DNA of 64,000 nt from Macrobrachium rosenbergii (lineage: Eukaryota; Arthropoda; Malacostraca; Decapoda; Palaemonidae). A program made the position numbers and the translations under genes. The notes beneath the pieces were generated by a model. It did not search any database, was not told the origin of the DNA, and saw only the letters and a list, made by a program, of their open reading frames with translations. This document shows positions 1 to 11,463 of the stretch, in pieces (position 1 is the stretch's first letter; the number at the start of each line of letters is the position of its first letter). Location of the stretch: NCBI RefSeq assembly GCF_040412425.1, contig NC_089755.1:57216798-57280797 (forward strand), given 5' to 3'.

Positions 1-439
1 AGGAGTGTTATGAAAGTAGTATTCATAATAATAATTACAGCATTACACCACTCATTACTTTCAACATCAAATTCAACGATAATAATATCACACAACACGA
101 ATAATATTAAAATGCAAATTACGTTGTACACCGTAAAATTAGAATAAAAGTAAGGATAAACAGCCTTATAAAACCTTTTTCACAAATAAAGGACTAATGC
201 TTTCACCTTTGCCGAATAATTGTACTGACATTGATATTATCTACAAATAATGTTAAAATTGGTATTGTCTAATAATGATTTATTATCAATATAGTTTAAC
301 CAGACCACTGAGCTGATTATCAGCTCTCATAGGGCTGGCCAGTATTGTCTAATAAAGATATCATCAATACTGCCTAATACTGATGATAACATTAGTATTA
401 CTGAATAATGATATCACTGATAATGATAATACAAAGATC

Positions 440-1000
<561 letters not shown>

Positions 1001-1191
1001 AGCAATGATAACACCACGACGATGATAATGATAGTTACAGCAACGAAGCGAGAGCTGATGATGGCCATAACGCTTGCGATGAAATGAGATATTATTAACT
1101 GCCAAATGACGAATTAGTCAGACAAGCAGGTAAAAAGCGTCGGCACATTTGCGGCACCATTACACCGATAACGAAGTTTCTCTCTTCATTT

Positions 1192-1490
1192 TTTTACATT
1201 TTGCCACAGATCCGAGGGCAACATTGGTGGCAGAACTCGAGTACGTCATGTGTACGCTTTTGTGACGTCACTAGGGCACGTAAATGATTTGGATTTAGCG
1301 TAAAAAACAGGAAAACAGGATATAAAAAACATTAGCTAATTGTAGGGAACTTCGGCGCATTTTTTTTTTTTTTTACATTTTGCCACAGATCTGAGGGTAA
1401 CATTAGAGGCAGAACTGAAGTACGTCATGTGTAAGGTCACGTGACGTCATCAGGGAACGTCAATGATTTGGATTTGTCCTAAAAATCTGG
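1192..1490. repeat. Diverged tandem duplication, about 179-bp period
   Basis: The block around TTGCCACAGATC at about 1200 recurs at about 1379 with the same order of landmarks: an ATTTTGCCACAGAT start, GAGGGTAACATT-like sequence, AGTACGTCATGTGTA, a TGACGTCA palindrome and an AATGATTTGGATTT end. Both copies carry a full CRE-type TGACGTCA site (about 1262 and 1440). No gene is visible. Confidence 0.75.
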
Positions 1491-1494
1491 AAAA

Positions 1495-1965
1495 AAGATG
1501 ATAATCATTAGTTTATTTGGCGGAAACTTTGCCGCCGGGAAACGCAGTCGAGTGAATGACTTGAATGTGGGGCGAAAATGTGGGAAAGCAGGAGAGAAAA
1601 CGTTTGAGCTAGCTGGTGAAAACTTCCTTATCAAGACGCCCATGAAAACGTGTGAGAGATTTGAATTTGGCGCAAAAATGTGGAAATCAGGAGAGAAAAC
1701 GCTTAAGCCATTTGGTGGAAACTCCCGTATCAAGACGCACCTGAAAACGCGTGAATGATTTGAATTTGCCGCGAAAGTGTTTAAAGAAATGAGGGAAAAA
1801 AAAAAACATTAGGTAATTGGTGGAAACTTCTCCGACAAGGAGCCGGAAAACGCGTTCGCGTGATTGACTCGATTTTGGCGCCGAAATATGAAAAAAAAAA
1901 ACCCCGCCAGCTAATTGGAGAAAACTTTGGCGACAAGACGCGCCGGAAAACTCTGGTTGGGCGTC
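1495..1965. repeat. Degenerate ~100-bp tandem array, CpG-rich
   Basis: About five units of 95-107 bp, starting near 1506, 1601, 1700, 1807 and 1904. Each has a TTGGTGGAAACTT-like block, a CAAGACGC / GAAAACGCGTGA block, GATTTGAATTTGGCGC and a terminal run of A. It is far richer in GC and CpG than its surroundings. Short open frames here are by-products of the repeat. Confidence 0.75.
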
Positions 1966-2333
1966 GCGTGAGGCCGTCTCCGTATATCGCATCGCACCAG
2001 ACGGAAAAAAAAAAAAAATACGCAGCCCCCCGAGAGGCGGTTCCTTGGGATGCTTCTGATGATGGCAGGCATCGAGGAGGGATGTAAACACTCGCCTTCT
2101 GTGTCTTAATGACATGCTCACGTATCGCGGGAAGCGACGGAGGAGGGAGAAAAGGGCTTATTACGACTTTCGAGAAAAGGTCGCGTCGTTCCTCCCCTCC
2201 CTCCCCCACCCCAACCCCACTATTCTACCTTTCCCCCGTCTCATTATAAGATGATGATGCTACGAATCAGAAAATGAATCTCGACTGGATTTCCTTTTGT
2301 CTTTTTCATTCTGTTGATGTTATTCTCCGTCTC

Positions 2334-2408
<75 letters not shown>

Positions 2409-2634
2409 CTTTCACGTTTTTCAGAAACGAATCAAGAAAATTTATTGGACACAGATATTAAAAGTTACGAATTAAATTTGATAAAACAAATGATGACGAG
2501 CCAACGCCCATCTCTCTTTCTCTCTCTCTCATTTTTTACCTCTATCTTTCGCCCATCTTACCTCTCATTAGCTCAATATTTTCTCCGTCTTTTTCTCCCT
2601 CTCCCTTGCATTGTTCGTCGTCGTCGTCCTCCTC

Positions 2635-2682
<48 letters not shown>
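1966..2682. repeat. CT-rich intergenic stretch with (CT)n
   Basis: Mostly pyrimidine-rich DNA with (CT)n at about 2328-2405, 2514-2531 and 2637-2682. Long open frames on either strand are low-complexity Ser/Leu or Arg/Glu runs, with no recognisable domain. Confidence 0.8.
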
Positions 2683-2686
<4 letters not shown>

Positions 2687-2692
2687 TATAAG
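2683..2692 (+). promoter_or_regulatory. Possible TATA box of the first cuticle gene
   Basis: TATATAAG stands at the end of a (CT)n tract, about 470 bp upstream of the proposed first coding exon at 3157. A start near 2715 would give a 5' leader of about 440 nt that includes the (GAA)n run. This is an inference; no conserved initiator was found to decide it. Confidence 0.3.
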
Positions 2693-2828
2693 ACCATCAT
2701 CCTTTGACCCTTCCAATAAACCTCGAAAAGAAAACCCAGTTTCTCATTCCACCAAGAAAGAAAAAATTTTAGGGGTAATAACGGAGCGAAAAGACGACCG
2801 CAGAAGGCGCGAGAACTTAGGATAAGAT

Positions 2829-2896
2829 CAAAAGAAGAAGAAGAAGAAGAAGAAGAAGAAGAAGAAGAAGAAGAAGAAGAAAAAGAAGAAGAAGAC
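2829..2896 (+). repeat. (GAA)n microsatellite
   Basis: About 22 GAA/AAG triplets. It would lie in the leader of the gene starting at 3157 if the TATA box at 2683 is used. It is a polypurine tract on the sense strand, as also seen upstream of the other cuticle genes. Confidence 0.9.
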
Positions 2897-3156
2897 CCAT
2901 GGAAAGGAAGAGACGAAGGAAGGAATGGGGTGGGAGGAGGCTTCCTTCCTTCCCCATCCAGCACGGCTGGGGGTACCAGACGGTTGGTTCTCCTGGCACT
3001 CCACGGTGGAAGTTGGAGGAGAGGCACGCGCATACAGTACGGTGGAAGGGAGAGGAACAGTTGTGTGGGCTAAATTCAATTGTGGTTCTGCAGCATCTTT
3101 TTCGAGAAGACGTCTCTTGCACGGGCATCATCGTCTCCGCGTTCTTCGTCTCCGAG

Positions 3157-3189
3157 ATGGAGAAACCGACGACTTTGTTTGTGCTGGTG
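3157..3189 (+). CDS. Probable exon 1 (signal-peptide exon) of the 8670-9527 cuticle gene
   Basis: An ATG opens MEKPTTLFVLV and is followed at once by a consensus splice donor GTGAGT (3190-3195). The seven clustered relatives all have an exon 1 of the same kind: a very short coding piece of MK plus a few residues ending in a phase-0 GTGAGT donor, joined to an exon starting ILVSLLV or IFASLLV. Joined in phase to the exon at 8670, which starts ISLLLGVT, this piece completes a hydrophobic signal peptide. What is inferred is the link across about 5.5 kb; no transcript was available, and another short exon could exist within 3.2-8.6 kb. Confidence 0.55.
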
Positions 3190-3195
3190 GTGAGT

Positions 3196-3920
<725 letters not shown>

Positions 3921-4000
3921 TCTAACGTATTTCGCCATAACCATTTCACTGTGTCCATCACCATCAACCCAACAACCGAGTGAGGTACGGTTCGTTTACT

Positions 4001-4027
4001 TGTTTACTTGTTTACAGCAAGTAAACA
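4001..4027. promoter_or_regulatory. Cluster of forkhead-type motifs
   Basis: TGTTTAC occurs at 4001-4007 and 4009-4015, and its complement GTAAACA at 4021-4027, so three forkhead-core matches lie within 27 bp and form a small inverted repeat. Whether they bind anything is unknown. They sit in the proposed intron 1 of the first cuticle gene. Confidence 0.25.
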
Positions 4028-4204
4028 AAACAAAACCACGCACGGGAAACCAATCAAAGCCATCACACCAATCAGAAAGATGCTCAATCTCAGCAGACAG
4101 TCATTTCCTCCAACTCAAAAGAGAACCATCACACAAAACGATGTGAAACTTGAAGAAGAAGAAGAAGAAGAAAAGGTTTCAGTGACCTCAATTCTTAACT
4201 ACAG

Positions 4205-5044
4205 TGATGTCAAGGATTAGCTCCTCACGCAACGCATGCCCATTCGCTCCCTCGTCTGGTTCTCGGGCACGTTTATGATACGCTTGCATCAGGCCCCTTC
4301 ATGTTATATTCTAAGCTGTATCATTTTAACCTAGATGTCCGTGAGATGGACGTTGGAAGCTGCATTAGCAGCCGCAGCAGCAGTAGTAGTAGTAGGGACC
4401 CGCCTTTGCAGCGGCTCCTTTAAGGAGGGTGTTCTGATTGGTTGTTGTGGAAGTTGCCTCCTCTGTAGCGGCACATCTTTCCATGGTCTCCAGCTCCACC
4501 AGCTGATCTTCTTTCCACTCTTAGCGAGACTACAAGACTAATTTAGTCACGTGTGATGTCATGATGTCAAGTCTCAACCTCAACACTCGCGTGCTTAGGT
4601 GATCTTGATTTCGCCTATTAATGCGAATGCTGTTTCACTTCAGACTTTCCAGTGATCCCAAGCTTAAGAGGCTTCATGATGTCAAGCCCCGCCACATGGA
4701 AGATGTCAGCTGTTATCCACTTGATGTCAATCCTATACCGTTTGGCTTGCGTCAAACCTACGACAATGAAGTGGCTTCATAATTAAAATGAATATCGGTG
4801 TTATATCAACAGGAAAAAAACCTCGAACCTTTTAGGCCTACATGAGTGATGTCAAAGAAAAAAAAAAAAAAAAAACGCGCTTAATGCAAGAAGCCTTAGC
4901 CGCTTACTTGACGTCAGATATAAAACACATAAGTATTCTCAAATTTCAGCTGCATATATGATGCAAATTTCAAACTAAAGTGCAGTTAAGTATTAGTGAA
5001 TTACGCAATATCAAGTGTAAACAACTTATATAGTAATGACGTCA
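4205..5044 (+). promoter_or_regulatory. Cluster of CRE-like TGAYGTCA sites
   Basis: TGATGTCA at about 4205, 4554, 4562, 4678, 4722 and 4848, and the palindrome TGACGTCA at about 4909 and 5037; AGATGTCA also occurs at 4701. Eight matches to an 8-mer in about 840 bp, nearly all in the same orientation, are far above chance. It may be a bZIP/CREB-type enhancer in the intron or the remains of a diverged tandem repeat. No gene is otherwise visible here. Confidence 0.35.
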
Positions 5045-5904
5045 AACCTGAGCCATTAAAGGGATACTAAGCCTAAACATAACAGTGGACCCAGGTCTAG
5101 CCCAATTATAAGACATTTAGTCATAATTCTTCGAGAAATATTAAGTTTTCATCTGTGTGATAATCGAAAATGGATTTTTTTTGGTGCTACAGTGAGAACG
5201 AATAAATAGGATATTCTTCATCTCACTGAGAAATATCAGTGTAATAGATTTTATTTCGCGGATAGAACAAATGTTAGAAAAAGATTTTTAGACGGCGAGA
5301 GCGAAATAATCTTCGAAGCATGTGAACGGCGCAATTCATTCATGACGAGAGTCTATCTATCTGTTTGATCAGGTGGTCAGATGCCAATGCCAAACGTTAC
5401 GAAAGCCGGAGTTTTCGTGTGAACATTTCAAGTGTTTTTTCCATCTCATGTACGAATTCCACTCGCTAATTACATATCGTACATCGGAGAGACTCGGTTT
5501 ACGAGTCTGGAGCGTCGGAGAGACAGAATTTAAGAGTCTGGAGAAACACGTGTTAGAGACGGGCCTAGAACAAACAGCGAGAGAAATTAGAGAAGAAGAA
5601 GAAGGCGTCTTTCTCACGAAGGTTCAGAAAGCTTCGAGCGAGACTTCCATTTCCCTTTCTTCGACCTTCGTGGCCCCATGACTGAGCAGCAGAGCGAAAG
5701 GTCACCCCCTCTGGGCCCGTCTTTAGCCGGTCTTTAACCTTTCATGGTAATGAGACGGACTCGGCACAGCCGTTGGGTAGAAGAGGAAGAGTGCTATTCT
5801 TATTTTTTATTTATCATCTCATTTTTAATATTCATTTTCCTTCGTGGTGGAGGTCTTTTAATTACCGTTTCCTAAGTAACGCAGTTCCGGCATTACAGAG
5901 TTAA
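5045..5904. other. No recognisable gene
   Basis: Unique sequence. An open frame of about 100 codons at 5373-5681 (+) has no recognisable domain, no signal peptide and a frame of similar length on the opposite strand, so I do not call it a gene. Confidence 0.5.
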
Positions 5905-6010
5905 GTGAATGGGCTTAGTGGCTAGGGCACTCGATTCACCATCGGGAGGTCCCTGGTTCGATTCGGGAGATGGCCTGGACGCCCTAGGCACGTTTAGTTG
6001 ATTCCTCTGG
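5905..6010 (+). mobile_element. tRNA-derived SINE-like element
   Basis: A pol III A-box-like segment, GGGCTTAGTGGCTAGGG (5911-5927), is followed at tRNA spacing by a B box, GGTTCGATTC (5955-5964), and then by non-tRNA sequence. The lack of a full cloverleaf argues for a SINE rather than a functional tRNA gene. Confidence 0.6.
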
Positions 6011-6189
6011 TGCTTAATTTGAATACTGTACGTGGTAGTTAGCTAACTGTGGTATGTTGCGATAGAAAACGACAAAGCGTAATGTGGAAATATATACACG
6101 TTTGCCTAAAGGAATTCTTTGTACATCTGAACATATATGCTGTGTCTGGTGTGTATGAATGTATGTACAAATGTACAGCTTTATGCACA

Positions 6190-6535
<346 letters not shown>

Positions 6536-6909
6536 GTGTGCATGCAATATCAAAATACGTACGTACACAGTTTTATGAACTTACAGCACTAATATCTTTG
6601 TTCTCCTGACCTGACATACCTCTCCAATTCTGGCAGCAATATGCAAATATTCCCACTTTATTCGCATGCGCGGATCCTTACAGATGGTCGCCCATAAAGG
6701 GGAAAAAAGAAAATGCATTCATGCATTCATGCATGAAAGCATGTGGGGAGGCCGATTGCCTCATGAACATATTCGTGCAATAGTCATGCTTTGTTTAAGC
6801 CTTCGGTAACATGACTATTGCTTTTTAAGCCATTTAACATTTCGTTTCTTTCTTTCCATTGAAACGAGATTTTTTCGACGAGTTTTGTACATGTTGAATT
6901 CGATAACGA

Positions 6910-7075
6910 AATCACCATGGGTGCTCATGGTCTAGAGGTTAGGACTCCTGTCACAGCAGCCAGAGACTCCGAGTTCGATTCCAGAAATAGTCGGAACGCC
7001 ATCGTGACCTCAATTGACCTAATCCATCAGGAGAAGGGTGCAAGAAACCTCATGACAAAGGACTTACGAGATCCG
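6910..7075 (+). mobile_element. tRNA-Glu-like SINE
   Basis: The A-box segment TGGTCTAGAGGTTAGGA (6928-6944) resembles the D-arm region of tRNA-Glu, and the B box AGTTCGATTCC follows (6972-6982). A non-tRNA body follows (about 6983-7075). It is of a different family from the SINE at 5905 and those in the 25-57 kb amplicon. Confidence 0.65.
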
Positions 7076-8669
7076 GTAGGCTAACACCTTCCGATATTGC
7101 CTCTCAGTAACCAACTGAGCACAAGACGCTTTGATAACTATGAAATTAATAACGTTTAATTTTTGTATTTATTTAAGTGCCTAAAAAAATAAACAAGAAA
7201 TAGTTTGCTTAAGTCTGTGAATACAAGTTTCTTGATTGATTAAAGATTTTTTTTTTTATGAAAGCAATGTTCACTTTCTAAATTATTGAAAAATAGGGCA
7301 GTTAATTCAAAATGTCGTGATTCTGTCTGATTAAGGGCTTGTCCGTCCTTGCACCTTTATTGTTTTTGTATGCCATATTATTTTAAGAACTTAGGCTTAC
7401 GCTCAATTGTACCAACACTGACATATTCAAGCACTAGTTTAAAGCCAGGCTTTACCAATTCACATATAGCAAAGGTGTCGATTATGACTGTACAAAAAAG
7501 ATCATCGTTTATTTTTCAAGGTGCATTACTGATTTGCTCTGCAAAAGGCCATATGGATAAGCAATAATGCCTTCTAATGAGAGCTAAGCTGCTAGTGTAT
7601 AAGGCGAGAGTGAGAATAGAATCGTTACCCCTGTGAACATTTTTCAAGCCGTTTTCTCTGGAAGAGCATGAACAGAACTTCGCATTCAGGGAGCCTTATT
7701 CTATTTAATTTTTTCTGCCTTTTGACTTTTATATTTTTCAGTCATAATTACATTGCATAAAATTTCACTTTTTTTTTTTGCGCAATGTGGTTTTTTTTTT
7801 TTTTTAAGTATGAGCGGTCAGTAAGCAAGTTTTTGTTTCTTCTATCTTCATTTATCACTATTGTAAAATCATGCGTTGAGCGAAAGGCTTGCGCACATAT
7901 AGGTCAAATTCACATACGTACTTTTTTCTCAATAATGCTTCACAACTCGGTAAGATTTGCACTGTGAGGTAATTCGTTTCTCATCTATTCATCGTGTTTA
8001 CATTATCTTTCTTTTAACGAATCTATTTGTGACTTACGATCCTAAAAAAACCGTGTTCTTGACCTCCAAACTTTCACAGAAAGAAAGGACCACCATCCAA
8101 ACTTCCTGTGGATGTATGAAGCCATGAAACGATAAGAAAGTTTCCTAAATGAAGCAACAATTACTTCAGCTTCTCAATGTCTCGCTTTTCTCTCTCGGTC
8201 TAATTGGCTAATTACGTGATGACATTAGTCCTTGAAATTCGTCGCGAGTTTCTCTCGTGGATTGTCATCATCATTAACTGCTTCTTTAACTGATGCAAAC
8301 GAAAATGCAGTAGGTGAATTTACAGTAATATGAGAACAGGAAACATCCAAGTGGCTATCATGTTTGAATGCAGTGATTTTGTTGTTTAAGTTTTGGTAGA
8401 TCTTAAAGTTCCCGAGTATAGTGTTTCACCAGATACGGAGTTATGATTCCATTTATCATTATTATTTTTTGATATGGATTCCACTACAGTAGAAGCTCGC
8501 TGGTTGTAATGATATTACTAACAACTTCTGAATGTGATTACAACTAGCAGTTATTAATAAATATCCTTAGTACCCTCTCGCTACCTTCTATAAATAAGTT
8601 TCACAAATGTTGATCGACACTGATACTAATGTAATTATCGATGCTAACCGGCGGTCATTTCCATTCCAG
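7076..8669. other. No recognisable gene; intron/upstream sequence
   Basis: AT-rich unique sequence with short A and T runs. A splice acceptor, TTTCCATTCCAG, ends at 8669. The ATG at 8607 is open into the exon but lies upstream of this acceptor, so it is likely intronic. Confidence 0.5.
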
Positions 8670-9527
8670 ATATCGTTGCTTCTTGGGGTTACAAATCGAG
8701 GCGGAATATCCTTAGTCAGTGGCTCTACGATCATCAAAGGACATAATGGCCTAACCACTTTAGTGCCGGGAGATCGAAGTTTATTAGCGCCTTCCTTTGA
8801 TCGACGACCTTTTATCTCCAGTAACCCTTACTTCGCTCAAGGAACCTCGAGAAATATCAGAGGAATCCAGAAAGTTCCTCTCCAATCCTACATGTCCACG
8901 AATCAGGTTCCTGACAGAGGGTATTCCTTCGGCAGAGGCAACCCGCAAGGAACCGCCTTTTCGCAACCAGCTGTCCTCGCTTCTTCTTCTTCTTCTTCTT
9001 CTTGCGCGGACGGGCAAGTCCTCCGAGCAGACGGGCAGTGCGTGATGCCGAGGATCACCCGGAATATATATTTCTTCAACGCCCCCGCGCGGAGGAATGC
9101 AGTGACGCGCCCTGTTCCAAACCTCCCGCTGCCCAAGGTCATCGAAAACATCCTGTTGGTCAAGCTTCCACCCAAGAGCCGAGAATCCGTAGTGGTGCCT
9201 CTCAAGGAACAGAAACATTACGTCTTCTTCTTGAACAGAGCCGCTGATGCGGGGAGAGACAAAGTTGTCAGCGCTCGTCCGCAGCCACCTACCGCGAAAC
9301 CTGAAGTGTACTTCGTCAGGTACAACAGCCAGGGTCAGGATCCTGGTGGTTTACGGGGTCATGGTGGGGTCAGTCTCAACGACGTGCAACAACCGGGTGG
9401 GTTTTCGGGAGGTTACGTTAATTCTCGCGATTTATTTACAACGAAAGGACAGAGCAGTGAACCCTTCTTCATCAATGGTGGAGGTGGGGGTCTACAAGGC
9501 GTAAACGACAACATTGGTTATAAGTAA
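8670..9527 (+). CDS. DUF243/Tweedle-type cuticle protein, main exon (diverged member)
   Basis: A secreted structural protein, most likely a chitin-associated cuticle component. This exon codes 285 residues to TAA at 9525-9527. It begins with the second half of a signal peptide (ISLLLGVT), continues with a non-repetitive Ser/Arg/Gly region and a run of eight Ser, then the two-cysteine module CADGQVLRADGQC, then a DUF243-like domain with the expected blocks: RNIYFFNAP, IENILLVKLPP, KHYVFFLNRA and KPEVYFVRYN. A Gly-rich tail follows. Unlike the seven clustered relatives it lacks FSSGG-type repeats and has a longer spacer, so it is an older paralogue. The start is set by the acceptor at 8668-8669 rather than by the in-frame ATG at 8607, because the reading phase and residue alignment match exon 2 of the relatives. 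DUF243 assignment is firm; a specific physiological role is inference. Confidence 0.85.
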   Translation: MSLLLGVTNRGGISLVSGSTIIKGHNGLTTLVPGDRSLLAPSFDRRPFISSNPYFAQGTSRNIRGIQKVPLQSYMSTNQVPDRGYSFGRGNPQGTAFSQPAVLASSSSSSSCADGQVLRADGQCVMPRITRNIYFFNAPARRNAVTRPVPNLPLPKVIENILLVKLPPKSRESVVVPLKEQKHYVFFLNRAADAGRDKVVSARPQPPTAKPEVYFVRYNSQGQDPGGLRGHGGVSLNDVQQPGGFSGGYVNSRDLFTTKGQSSEPFFINGGGGGLQGVNDNIGYK

Positions 9528-9864
9528 CAACAAAGGAAGTCTGAATAACTAAAGGGAAGTCTGGCGCAGACTTCTTTTCAGTTGAAATGTTTGTCTTATT
9601 GTGTGTGAATGTTTTGATTTCTTTTTCCTTTTAGCGACTCTTGTGTTGAGTAATTGTTTCTTTATTTAAAGTTCTTGTTTTCCTTGTAGACTGAATATAT
9701 TGCATGTTCGTTGGACTTACAATCTTGTTACAAACCTGTTAAATAGCTTAGTTAATCTAATTATAATATTTATGTCAAAGGATTTTTTTTATTTACTAAT
9801 ATGGTATTTTATGTTAACTCACTGAAATTGAAGATTAACGATTAATTATATGATTCATTTTCCA

Positions 9865-9923
9865 AATAAAAATTTGATAAAGTTTTATAAATATAGATTT
9901 GCTAAAATCGGTCTGTAAATAAA
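9865..9923 (+). terminator. Poly(A) signals of the 8670-9527 gene
   Basis: AATAAA occurs at 9865-9870 and 9918-9923, about 340-400 bp past the stop codon, followed by an A run (about 9929-9942). They give a plausible 3' end. Confidence 0.5.
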
Positions 9924-9944
9924 ATAAGAAAAAAAAAAAAATCA

Positions 9945-10199
9945 CTCATCAATGAATGAGGGATATTTCTTGTGATCCTTTCATTTGAACCTTACACGAG
10001 ACTTATGTACACAATTTATGCAGTTGCAAAACTCACTTTCAGTTCTGTTCTCCGCAGAAATTATGCAAACACGATGTGGGAAGCCAACACTATGTACAGT
10101 AGGATGAGATTTAATTTTTATTATCAGGTTTAAAGTTATTTTCTGGGTTTCTTTGGAGAGAGTGATGACCTTTCCTCAGAGTTTTTTGTTTATGCTTTC

Positions 10200-10289
<90 letters not shown>

Positions 10290-10482
10290 CGATAAACTTT
10301 TTATTTTTTGTATATATGAAAGACTAGCAATATGAAAAACTCTTGTCACATAAAAACATTTCCAAGTTTACAAAAAGATTTATCAAATTAATCGAATGTT
10401 ATAGAATTAACTTCTTTTCGCTGACACTGGACTGACATGAATATTCTATCTCTGTCTGTCACCCCCGCTCTCTCTCTCTCCC

Positions 10483-10543
<61 letters not shown>

Positions 10544-10691
10544 AGGTCGTACATTATATTTTACACTTCACCGAAGTCTCCGCAGATCACTATTTCTGCC
10601 GACGTTGAAATCACTTTCCTATTATTTGTTCAATAAGGGAAAATTGTCTGATTCGGTCTCTTAAATGATTATTATGAGAAACAGTTAACAA
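9945..10691. repeat. (CA)n, (CT)n and a degenerate repeat copy; no gene
   Basis: (CA)n at about 10204-10283 and (CT)n at about 10461-10543. Bases 10545-10690 are a diverged copy of sequence that recurs at about 10806-10920 and 14597-14740 (GTCGTA, CCGAAGTCTCCG, AGATCA, GTTGAAATC), so it is an older piece of the adjacent duplicated unit. Confidence 0.75.
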
Positions 10692-10982
10692 AGCATAATG
10701 ATAATATGAAAAATTAAGAGAAATGACACACATACACACGCACACACACACACACACACACATTAATTTCATGAAATCTGTCTGTCTGTCTGTCTCCCTC
10801 TCTCCCTAGAGTCGTATGTCATCCGAAGTCTCCGGAGATCATTACTTCTACCTGTGTTGAAATCTCCTTCGTAATATTTGTTTAGTAGAAGGTGGTGATT
10901 CAGGGAAAAGTGGTTATTATGAAAGGCAATGAACAAAGCTTAACATCAAATATGAAAAACTGAGGTAAATGAAATATACACA

Positions 10983-11268
<286 letters not shown>

Positions 11269-11358
11269 TAATTGTAGTTAGTTGAACAATGATAAAGATA
11301 CTTGCAATTTAAAATACTGCAGGAATATAAATTAGTATCGATTCTCAAACAAAAAAGC

Positions 11359-11364
11359 TTTATT
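11359..11364 (-). terminator. Poly(A) signal AATAAA
   Basis: TTTATT on the + strand, about 100 bp past the stop codon of the gene at 11464-13581. It is conserved at 15151-15156 in the intact copy. Confidence 0.6.
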
Positions 11365-11463
11365 TTGACCTTCAAAACGTCCAATAAATAAGAAAATAGC
11401 ATCCACATCACTTTGATAGTTTTAGATAAGATTACAGTCGCCAATCTCAATAGCCTGATATGT

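Noticed and set aside
6910..7000. Functional tRNA gene
   Set aside because: A and B boxes are present but no complete cloverleaf with a paired acceptor stem can be formed by eye, and non-tRNA body sequence follows; a SINE is more likely. The same applies to 5905-6010 and the four amplicon SINEs.
8607..8669. ATG at 8607 as the start of the first cuticle gene
   Set aside because: It lies upstream of a good splice acceptor, encodes no signal peptide, and the relatives begin this exon exactly at the residue after the acceptor.
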